Assembly: GCF_008014675.1 (NCBI RefSeq)
Contig: NZ_VOXD01000029.1
Location: 16,817-80,816, forward strand
Direction: 5' to 3'
DNA length: 64,000 nt
Origin: Neolewinella aurantiaca
GTDB taxonomy: Bacteria; Bacteroidota; Bacteroidia; Chitinophagales; Saprospiraceae
Of this stretch, positions 52,120 through 59,943 are shown one piece after another. How positions within the stretch are numbered: the first letter of the stretch is position 1; each line of letters starts with the position of its first letter. The position numbers and the translations under genes were made by a program. The notes beneath the pieces were generated by a model. It searched no databases, had not been told where the DNA came from, and saw only the letters and a program-made list of their open reading frames with translations.

Positions 52120-53028
52120 ATGAGAGCACGCCTCAAAGCTAAGGCACAGCGGTGGAAATCAGCCGCTCTGCGCACCACAAAAAAACAACGCCTCTATCGG
52201 GAGCGGTTACGGCGTTGTCACCGCCGTATTGATCGGCTGGAAGCACGAGTACAAGAACTGGAACAAATTAGTCAGCCCCGCCCTAGAGCCAATCACACTT
52301 ATCCGGCTCAAATGGTAGCCCTGGCTGTTTTCATGGTCACTCAGGCGCAAGTTTCTTTGCGTGGGACAGCTAAGACGATTGGCTACTATTCTAAGCTTAT
52401 GGGTTGGCCTTTCAGTGCGCCCGGCCATGTGACCGTTCTACGCTGGGTACTGCGCGCAGGACTCTATCAGCTCAATACCTCAGCCAAACATCGCCGTGGC
52501 CACTTCGCGGGTATTCTGGATGAAAGCATTTCTCTGGGGGGCGAGAAGTTACTACTCTTTCAAGGCGTCAACTTATCGAACGGAGGTCAGGAAGAACAAC
52601 CACTTACGGGTCGTGATGTCGAGGTGCTGGCTATGCAAGTCAGCCCGAGTTGGAAAGCTGACGGTGTAGAGCGCTATCTGGAAGGGGCGATTGCTCAAAG
52701 TCGAGAGATGAAAATAGATTATGTAGTCACCGATGGTGGTAATAATCTGCGCAAAGCTTTGGCTGACAAAGCTATAGATCAAGTGGGCGACTGTACTCAC
52801 TTACTCATGAACCTGGTTAAAAAGCAGTACAAAGACAACAGCTTACTAAGCGAACTTTGTGCTCAAATCGGCACCCTTCGGCGCCAAACGCTACTAGGAC
52901 GCTATGGCTTCCTGGCCCCACCAACCCTACGGGACAAGGACCGCTTTCTGCGTATTTTCAACATCCTGGACTGGGTAGTTAAGATTGACGGTGCTCGCTC
53001 CTGGAGGGGTGTCAAAGCTGGCCATTAG
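52120..53028 (+). CDS. Transposase-like protein, apparently 3'-truncated
   Basis: A 302-residue protein with a basic, coiled-coil N-terminus (RLRRCHRRIDRLEARVQELE), then RGTAKTIGYYSKLMGWPFSA and candidate DDE-type aspartates in AGILDESISLGGEKLLL and YVVTDGGNNLRK. This pattern is transposase-like, but I cannot name the IS family. The protein stops shortly after NILDWVVKID with a poorly conserved tail, where a complete enzyme would be expected to continue, and a different reading frame then carries a gene fragment. It is therefore probably a truncated element. The gene is less GC-rich than the flanking sequence. It lies just upstream of the defence genes, consistent with island mobility. Confidence 0.65.
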   Translation: MRARLKAKAQRWKSAALRTTKKQRLYRERLRRCHRRIDRLEARVQELEQISQPRPRANHTYPAQMVALAVFMVTQAQVSLRGTAKTIGYYSKLMGWPFSAPGHVTVLRWVLRAGLYQLNTSAKHRRGHFAGILDESISLGGEKLLLFQGVNLSNGGQEEQPLTGRDVEVLAMQVSPSWKADGVERYLEGAIAQSREMKIDYVVTDGGNNLRKALADKAIDQVGDCTHLLMNLVKKQYKDNSLLSELCAQIGTLRRQTLLGRYGFLAPPTLRDKDRFLRIFNILDWVVKIDGARSWRGVKAGH

Positions 53029-53131
53029 CACCATTGGCGATCCGAGGGTGAAGGTAGATGGTAAGCACCTCAAGGAGTCGAGTAGAGATTTTGAGACCCT
53101 TATCAACGACATCAGAAAACAAATACAGTAG
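52979..53131 (+). pseudogene. C-terminal gene fragment upstream of the defence operon
   Basis: A 50-codon frame, overlapping the transposase end in another frame, reads LAISTIGDPRVKVDGKHLKE and then RDFETLINDIRKQIQ before a stop. Its composition is protein-like, it has no start codon of its own with a plausible RBS, and it ends 54 bases before the big helicase. I read it as the 3' remnant of a gene broken by the transposon; family not recognised. Confidence 0.4.
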
Positions 53132-53185
53132 CACCTGAAGATTTTAAGAAGAGTAGTCTTATCTTCGGCCGTTACACCCTTTCGT

Positions 53186-56100
53186 ATGAATATTTTTGAA
53201 GTCCACCACCAAATAATCCAGGATTACCGAAGCTACCTTGAAAGTTTTATGCTTATGAAGGATGCCCGGGTAGCGGAAACCATCAGGGAAAGATTGAATG
53301 ATGGAGCTTTATTTCCCGAACCGCTCATACAGTTCAATCCCAGTTTTGAGTACGGCAAATCATTAGCGGAACTTACGAAAGACGATCTGCTCCATCCCGA
53401 ACTAAATAAAATCTTTTCCGGCTACCAACTCTACCGCCATCAGGTCGAAGCACTAAAACTTGGCACCGCTGGAAAGGACTTCATCGTTACCTCAGGTACC
53501 GGATCGGGAAAATCATTAACGTACATCGGGACGATCTTCGACCGTATTCTGAAACAGCGACAAGCCGGCTCTTACCGCCCCGGCATCAAGGCCATCATCG
53601 TTTACCCGATGAACGCCCTGATCAACAGCCAGACGGAGGAATTCCGAAAGTACGCCGTGAACTATCTCCGCAAGGATGCGCCAGCGGGAATGGACCTTGA
53701 AGAACTCGATAAACTCTCCGATAAAGAAGCACTCGACGCGCTGGAAAAAGCAACCGGCAAAATGTTCCCCATCTCCTTCGCCCAATACACAGGTCAGGAA
53801 GCCGGTCAGGTAAAGGCCGAGATCAAGGATAATCCACCGGATATTCTGATGACAAACTACATGATGCTGGAACTCATCATGACCAGGGTGGGGGAGGAAG
53901 CCCTTCGCATGTCCTTCCGTCAGCATCTTGACTTTCTGGTGTTCGACGAACTGCATACTTACCGCGGGCGGCAGGGTGCAGACGTTGCCATGCTGATTCG
54001 CCGAATACGTGCTTTTACGGGGCGGGATGTCCAGTGCATCGGAACGTCGGCAACAATGTCTTCGGGTGGAGACGACCTTGGAGCGCAGCAGGATGAAGTC
54101 GCTAACGTTGGGCAGTTAATCTTCGGTAAACAATTTGCAAGAGATCAAATCATCAGTGAATACCTGCGGCGGGTGACCGACTGGCGCGGCCTTACACCAG
54201 GCCGTGAGGAAGTCGCCATCGTGTTGGACCAAGGGATTGAACAGGACGGCGACGAGGCCCAACTGCGCTGCCACCCGCTGGCTCTGTGGCTGGAAGATCA
54301 GGTCGGGCTGGAGCAGATTGGTTCCGATTGGCTACGCCGCCGTAAGCCCTTCGCTAAATCCAAGGCAATTCAACTATTGGCCGAGCATGCTCAGCGCCCC
54401 TTCGCGCTGGCGGAAAAGGCATTCGAAGACCTACTCACCTGGTCCGAACGGATCAACGTTGAGTTGAAGCAGCAGGGAGAACGCCGGGCATACTTCCCCT
54501 TCCGGTTGCACCAGTTCATCTCACAAACCGGCGGTGTTTACGTAACGCTGGATCACCCGGACGACCGGGAGATTACCCTCGAAGCCGGACATTTCATTCG
54601 TAACGACAGGGGGGAGGATCAGCGGTTGTATCAAATCGTATTCAGTCGCACGAGTGGCCACGAATTCATCTGCGTCCGTAAAGACCCGGAGAGCGGTAAA
54701 CTACTGGCGCGGGATTTCAACGACTACCTCCACGACGACGAAAACGACCAGCAAGTAGCCGGGTACATCATCCCCCAAGGGGAGGGAGAAGACCCTATAT
54801 GGTACGAAGAACTGATTGAGGAGCTGCCAAGCGCCTGGACCCGCGTATATAAACGACAGAACAACCGCCTGGGCGTAATCCCGAAGTACCGCCACCGCGT
54901 TCCCAACCCGATTTACTACAACGAGCAGGGACAGTACGCCGACGAACCCGACCGGATCGCCAGCCCCCGCTTCGGCTGGTTTATGCCGGCAAAGTTATTG
55001 TTCGACCCAACCAGTGGAACCTTCTTTGACGCTAAATCAAGCGAAGCTTCCAAGCTGATGCGGCTCGGTAATGAAGGGCGAAGTACCGCTACTACTACGC
55101 TATCGCTAGCCACCACGAATGCGCTCGCCCAAGCGGGCGTGATTCCACAGGAACAAAAGCTCCTCAGCTTCACTGATAACCGCCAGGATGCAGCACTGCA
55201 GGCGGGCCACTTCAACGACTTTGTCAGCATCGGCCGCATCCGTTCCGCAATCTGGCACGCACTTGAAGATCGGACTGAAGGTCTGACCGTGCACAACGTG
55301 GCCCAGGCAGTATTCGATGCTCTGCAAATTCCGCAGTCCGAATACGCGATCAAGCCGGTGGAGAGTGGAGGACGCCGACGGGACAACGAAGCTGCTCTCA
55401 AAGACTACCTGCTCATCCGCATCCTGCAGGACCTGCGGCGGGGCTGGCGGTACACCATGCCCAACCTGGAGCAGTGCGCTTTGCTCGACGTACGTTACCG
55501 TTACCTCGAAGAAGAGCTTACCAACGAAAGTAACTGGGAGGAACTTCCGTTGCTGCAAAGTATGACCATCGACGAGCGCCGGGAGTTTCTGATCCAGACA
55601 CTCGATTTCATCCGTACGAGCAACGCTATTCACCACCGTTTTTTCTTTAGCGAGGAAGCCATTGTTTCTAACCGAATCAAGGACAAGCTGAAGGGACAGT
55701 GGACGCTGGGACCGAATGAACGGCTGGAAACCCCAAATTACATGCGGGTCACCAGCGTAGGCAAGCCCAAAGGCCGGGCGCCGCATACCGCGAGTATCGG
55801 AAAGTTGAGCAACTGGGGGCGGTACGTAGGGGCGCGATCGCAGGTGCAGGGGCTGGGGAAAATGAGCAAGGAGGAGTTCGAAACCTTCGCCGATAAGCTG
55901 ATGGCCGTACTCGATCGCCAGGGCTTTGTTCGTAGTGAGCGAATCAGCGGAGAGAATGGGGAAACTAATGCGTATATCCTCGAAGCTGACGCTATCGAAT
56001 GGTGCCGTGGAGACCTGGAAACCGTACGCCCCGACCGGGTACGTAACCGAACTTACTCCCACGGCTACACCCCCCGCCCTAACGCCTATTTTCAGGATTT

Positions 56101-58426
56101 CTACCGCCAGGATTTTACGGTAAAGGAACATCTGATCGCCCATGAGCACACCGGTCAGGTCAATCACGCTGAACGCGTAGAGCGGGAAGAATTATTCCGC
56201 AAGGGTAAAATGAAGGCCCTGTTCTGTTCACCTACTATGGAACTCGGGGTCGATATCAGTAACCTCAACGTCGTCCACCTGCGCAACGTTCCGCCCAACC
56301 CCGCCAACTATGCCCAGCGGAGCGGGCGCGCGGGCAGGAGTGGCCAGGGCGCGCTCGTAATCACCTACTGCTCCCAGCTCAGTGCCCACGACCGCCATTA
56401 TTTCCAGCACCAGAACCAGATGGTCGCCGGTGCCGTCTTTCCGCCCCGCATCAATCTGGAGAACGATGAACTGCTCAAAACGCACATCAACGCCAGTTAC
56501 CTCCTCGAAGCAGGGCTGGACCTGGGAAGTGCCGTTCCCAATATCATTGATATGCACGCGGAGAAGCTCCCGCTCCGGGAGGAGTTCCGCGAACCGATCG
56601 ATGCCGGACACAACGATCGAGCAGAGCGGGTGCTGCAACTGTTCCGGCGCATCCTCGCCGATGATACCAGCCTGAGCGGGGCGCTGCCAGAAGCTACCCT
56701 GAAGACCTATATCAATGAAGCCCGACCCGCCTTCAGCGCTGCCTTCGACCGCTGGCGCACGCTCTACCGTAAAGCCATCGCCCTGATGGACGACGCCCAC
56801 CGGATCAAAACGGGTGCTCTTTACCACAAAGGCTCCGATGAGCGAAAGCAGGCCGATGCCAACTACCGCTCCGCCGAGCGACAACTGACCGACCTGAAAA
56901 ACGACACCGGAACCAGCAGCGCCTTCTCCGAATTCTACCCCTTCCGCTACCTCGCCGGCGAGGGCTACCTGCCGGGCTATAACTTCACCCGTTTGCCGCT
57001 GCGGGTTGCCATCAACGGCTACGAGTCCTCTCAGTTCCTCAGCCGGCCCCGGCTGTTGGCTCTGCGGGAGTTCGGTCCCCGTAATATCATCTACCACAAT
57101 GGCCAGGCTTATGAGGTTAACCGCCTCAACCTGACCGATATCGAGAACCACAAGGTGCGGGCTAAAGTCGCAACCGCCTCCGGCTATTTTCTTGCCGGCG
57201 ACGAGATGAACCGGGAAACGGACCCCATCAACCCCAACGTCAACCTCAACGCCGGCGGCGGAGAACTGCTCACCAATCTCGTTGAAATGGTCGAGTCCGA
57301 AACCCGTATCCTCCAGCGCATCAGCTGCGAAGAGGAAGAGCGCCGACGCACCGGTTACGAAATCGAAACCTATTTCTCGCTGCCAAACGGTCTGGCGGGA
57401 TGTGATAGAATCTTCGTTAAGTCTGGTGACGACGACCTACTGGAGATCTTTTATATGCCGACCGCAACGATCATTGACGTCAATAAATGTGAGCGGCGTA
57501 CTAAGCAGACACAGTTCCTGATCGATAAGGTTTACGGCTACTGGAAAAAGGAAAAAGACCAGGAGAACGATACCGAGGGGCATATCGTTCCGGTCAGCCT
57601 CTTCTCCAAAATGACGACTAATGCGATCTATATCCAGCCCACAAAAAAACTGGGGCTCGACGAAGCGCAGGTCGTTACCTTGAAGTATGCCCTCAAACGC
57701 GCGATAGAAGAACGTTATCAGGTAGAGAGTAATGAGATCGGCGTACAACTGATGGGGCAGGACGAGGTCGCCAATATCATGATCTTCGAACGGAGCGAAG
57801 GAAGCCTGGGTATTCTCGGCCAGCTGGCCCGCCAACCCGGAGAGTTTCACGCGGTAGTCAAGCAAGCCCTCGACATCTGTTTTCCGCCGGACTACGACGG
57901 CGACTACAATGAGCTGCCACCGGCAACTTATAATGACTTGCTCAGCTACTACAACCAGCGCCACCACGAAGTTATTAACCGCCACGAGATACACGATGTG
58001 CTGAAGAGCCTCTTCGAGAACACCCGCATCGAATTGGCCGGCCGGAATACCGTTGGCGATTACGACACCCACTATCAGCACCTCCTCGCCACCTACGACA
58101 AATCGTCCAGCACGGAACTGCGTTTCTTGGAGTATCTCTACCAGCATGGTCTCCGCCTGCCGGATATCGCCCAGCCCCGCCTCAGCGATGACCACGGCCT
58201 CTACGTCATGCCCGATTTTCAGTACGACAAACATGTCTTCGTCTTCTGTGACGGAACGCCGCATGATACGGAAGCCGTGCAGCAGGAGGACCGCAAAAAA
58301 CGCCGCGCCATGAAGGCCAAAGGCCTGCGCGCTATTATCTATCATTATCAGGATGACCTGGCCAGAATTGTTCAGGAAAACGCTGATATTTTCACTCCTG
58401 TAAGACAGCCAATCACTACCAATTAA
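53186..58426 (+). CDS. Giant DEAD/DEAH helicase, YprA/DISARM-like, with DUF1998-like and nuclease-like C-terminus
   Basis: A 1746-residue superfamily 2 helicase. Walker A is SGTGSGKS (Lys109), motif II is D254-E-L-H257 followed by TYRGRQGADVAMLIRR, motif III is GTSATM, and the second RecA lobe holds AQRSGRAGRSGQ. The DELH box and architecture match the YprA/MrfA family and the DISARM helicases. A DUF1998/MZB-like region lies at about 1480-1600, but the usual zinc motif (CYDC-LLSYYNQ) reads T1581-Y-N-D-LLSYYNQRHH, so zinc ligands appear lost. The last about 90 residues (GLYVMPDF, VFVFCDGTPHD, RRAMKAKGLRAIIYH) resemble a Vsr/PD-(D/E)xK-type nuclease domain. First gene of a tight four-gene run; antiviral defence is inferred. 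A family A repeat lies inside at 55829-55850. Confidence 0.85.
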   Translation: MNIFEVHHQIIQDYRSYLESFMLMKDARVAETIRERLNDGALFPEPLIQFNPSFEYGKSLAELTKDDLLHPELNKIFSGYQLYRHQVEALKLGTAGKDFIVTSGTGSGKSLTYIGTIFDRILKQRQAGSYRPGIKAIIVYPMNALINSQTEEFRKYAVNYLRKDAPAGMDLEELDKLSDKEALDALEKATGKMFPISFAQYTGQEAGQVKAEIKDNPPDILMTNYMMLELIMTRVGEEALRMSFRQHLDFLVFDELHTYRGRQGADVAMLIRRIRAFTGRDVQCIGTSATMSSGGDDLGAQQDEVANVGQLIFGKQFARDQIISEYLRRVTDWRGLTPGREEVAIVLDQGIEQDGDEAQLRCHPLALWLEDQVGLEQIGSDWLRRRKPFAKSKAIQLLAEHAQRPFALAEKAFEDLLTWSERINVELKQQGERRAYFPFRLHQFISQTGGVYVTLDHPDDREITLEAGHFIRNDRGEDQRLYQIVFSRTSGHEFICVRKDPESGKLLARDFNDYLHDDENDQQVAGYIIPQGEGEDPIWYEELIEELPSAWTRVYKRQNNRLGVIPKYRHRVPNPIYYNEQGQYADEPDRIASPRFGWFMPAKLLFDPTSGTFFDAKSSEASKLMRLGNEGRSTATTTLSLATTNALAQAGVIPQEQKLLSFTDNRQDAALQAGHFNDFVSIGRIRSAIWHALEDRTEGLTVHNVAQAVFDALQIPQSEYAIKPVESGGRRRDNEAALKDYLLIRILQDLRRGWRYTMPNLEQCALLDVRYRYLEEELTNESNWEELPLLQSMTIDERREFLIQTLDFIRTSNAIHHRFFFSEEAIVSNRIKDKLKGQWTLGPNERLETPNYMRVTSVGKPKGRAPHTASIGKLSNWGRYVGARSQVQGLGKMSKEEFETFADKLMAVLDRQGFVRSERISGENGETNAYILEADAIEWCRGDLETVRPDRVRNRTYSHGYTPRPNAYFQDFYRQDFTVKEHLIAHEHTGQVNHAERVEREELFRKGKMKALFCSPTMELGVDISNLNVVHLRNVPPNPANYAQRSGRAGRSGQGALVITYCSQLSAHDRHYFQHQNQMVAGAVFPPRINLENDELLKTHINASYLLEAGLDLGSAVPNIIDMHAEKLPLREEFREPIDAGHNDRAERVLQLFRRILADDTSLSGALPEATLKTYINEARPAFSAAFDRWRTLYRKAIALMDDAHRIKTGALYHKGSDERKQADANYRSAERQLTDLKNDTGTSSAFSEFYPFRYLAGEGYLPGYNFTRLPLRVAINGYESSQFLSRPRLLALREFGPRNIIYHNGQAYEVNRLNLTDIENHKVRAKVATASGYFLAGDEMNRETDPINPNVNLNAGGGELLTNLVEMVESETRILQRISCEEEERRRTGYEIETYFSLPNGLAGCDRIFVKSGDDDLLEIFYMPTATIIDVNKCERRTKQTQFLIDKVYGYWKKEKDQENDTEGHIVPVSLFSKMTTNAIYIQPTKKLGLDEAQVVTLKYALKRAIEERYQVESNEIGVQLMGQDEVANIMIFERSEGSLGILGQLARQPGEFHAVVKQALDICFPPDYDGDYNELPPATYNDLLSYYNQRHHEVINRHEIHDVLKSLFENTRIELAGRNTVGDYDTHYQHLLATYDKSSSTELRFLEYLYQHGLRLPDIAQPRLSDDHGLYVMPDFQYDKHVFVFCDGTPHDTEAVQQEDRKKRRAMKAKGLRAIIYHYQDDLARIVQENADIFTPVRQPITTN
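55829..55850 (+). repeat. Family A repeat inside the giant helicase gene
   Basis: Exact-consensus copy with spacer AT (so it contains GCGATCGC), translated in frame as GARSQVQG in a probable linker of the helicase. Confidence 0.8.
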
Positions 58427-58432
58427 GGGGAA

Positions 58433-59929
58433 ATGAATATACTGGAAGATATTGAAAAACGGATTGAGCGGGAGGAGCAATTTGCCATCCCGGAGCCAGT
58501 GATGTCGCACCTGGAAAACATGAAGCCGGATAATAGCTTTTTAGGAACAGTGGTGCTCGGGAAGTATGTTTTACCGGTAGTTTTTGCCAAAATATCCACC
58601 CGGACTGCCCGGAAAATAGGGTTTGTGGAAGGGCAGTTTTTACAGCCGAACTATAAGTGGAACATGATTGAAGACGCGAACCACGATTTGGTGGGGACAC
58701 TATCCCTGATGCGGAACAAAAAGCGGTCTTTACACCTCGCTATGGACCCCGCCCATAAGGCTACCCTGGATTTCCTGTCGGCCATCAAAAAGTACGAATG
58801 CTTTTTTCTGGATCTGACCGTCGTGGGGAATGGTAATTTGTTCGGAACGACGGAACTCATGGAAGTTGACGGGGAACACCTGGATTGGGTGAAACGCAAC
58901 CTGCTGCGCTGTCGTGATACGTCCGCAAGTAATGATTGGCAAGCTCCCTTCAAAGCTTTCCTGAAATCTCACTATACGGAGTGGGGAGACCAGAGCCTGC
59001 AACTCGTACAACTCGGTGCCAGGTTGGCGGACGCTCGTTTTGCGGAAGTACTGATTACCAGAGGAGAGACCGACCAGGCCCCTGATCTGAGTTACCTGAA
59101 GCACGAGGGCAGCGTTTTTAATTTCGACTGGATTCGCGAAGAACATGACATTCACATAGTCGACGATGAAGGTTTGTTGACGGATAACGAACAACTGAGA
59201 AGTGATTTTGCGCAACTGCGCCAATCTTCTCTGACAATAGACGATGTACGCAGGCGCCTGGAGCGTATGCGCCTTAAGTATCCGAAGGAGCCGATTATTC
59301 TGGGCGCATTGCTGAAGATTTATAAACCAGACGGAGGTAGCAGTCAGGCCATGAATTCAGTGCTCAAGGAATTGAGCTTGCTGGGAAAAGATAATTTGAT
59401 GGCGGAGTTGCTTTTACTGACTCATCTACCACCCAACATATTCAGCAATATTATTCTGAAAGAGTGGGAGTACAACGAGGCCGCCGACAAGTTAGCTGCG
59501 GACCGGCCCCTTAGCGTAGATGAATTCCTGCTGTTCGAACAACTGATGATTACCGCACTCGTGGAACATGATCGTTTGCCGGAGGCCATCCGACGGTTTA
59601 GCCGCCTGGTGGGCTTTGCGCCAAAGGAAAAGTTTGTCCAGCTACTGGCGGAGGAGATCGTCCGCAAAAAGATCGATCATCAAATCAAAAGCGTCCGCAA
59701 AATTCCCGCTTCCAACTGCATTGATTGTTGGCCGGAAGCCACACCGCCAGCCGTCAGGCTATTAGATGACGCTTACCGGGATCATATCTCTTACCTGAAA
59801 AGCGAACTAAAGAAAAAGGGACTTGCCGTCGCTCCCGAACCCGTCCGGCAAAAGGGCACAAAAATCAGTCGTAACGCTCCCTGTCCCTGCGGTAGCAACA
59901 AAAAATATAAACGCTGCTGCGGCAGATAA
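58433..59929 (+). CDS. SEC-C motif protein of unknown function in the defence operon
   Basis: A 498-residue protein whose last about 20 residues are a SEC-C zinc motif (NAPCPCGSNKKYKRCCG). The remaining about 470 residues are not recognised: no membrane segments or signal, mostly alpha-helical by composition, with DDVRRRLERMRLKYPKEPII in the middle suggesting helical repeats. It has a clear upstream RBS (AAGGGGA) and begins 6 bases after the helicase stop, so the two are co-translated; the next gene begins 14 bases after it. Its base composition is noticeably less GC-rich than the genes on either side, suggesting separate acquisition. SEC-C motifs bind zinc and often mediate protein or nucleic-acid contacts; an adaptor or sensor role is only a guess. 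Confidence 0.75.
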   Translation: MNILEDIEKRIEREEQFAIPEPVMSHLENMKPDNSFLGTVVLGKYVLPVVFAKISTRTARKIGFVEGQFLQPNYKWNMIEDANHDLVGTLSLMRNKKRSLHLAMDPAHKATLDFLSAIKKYECFFLDLTVVGNGNLFGTTELMEVDGEHLDWVKRNLLRCRDTSASNDWQAPFKAFLKSHYTEWGDQSLQLVQLGARLADARFAEVLITRGETDQAPDLSYLKHEGSVFNFDWIREEHDIHIVDDEGLLTDNEQLRSDFAQLRQSSLTIDDVRRRLERMRLKYPKEPIILGALLKIYKPDGGSSQAMNSVLKELSLLGKDNLMAELLLLTHLPPNIFSNIILKEWEYNEAADKLAADRPLSVDEFLLFEQLMITALVEHDRLPEAIRRFSRLVGFAPKEKFVQLLAEEIVRKKIDHQIKSVRKIPASNCIDCWPEATPPAVRLLDDAYRDHISYLKSELKKKGLAVAPEPVRQKGTKISRNAPCPCGSNKKYKRCCGR

Positions 59930-59943
59930 GCACCTGATAAATC

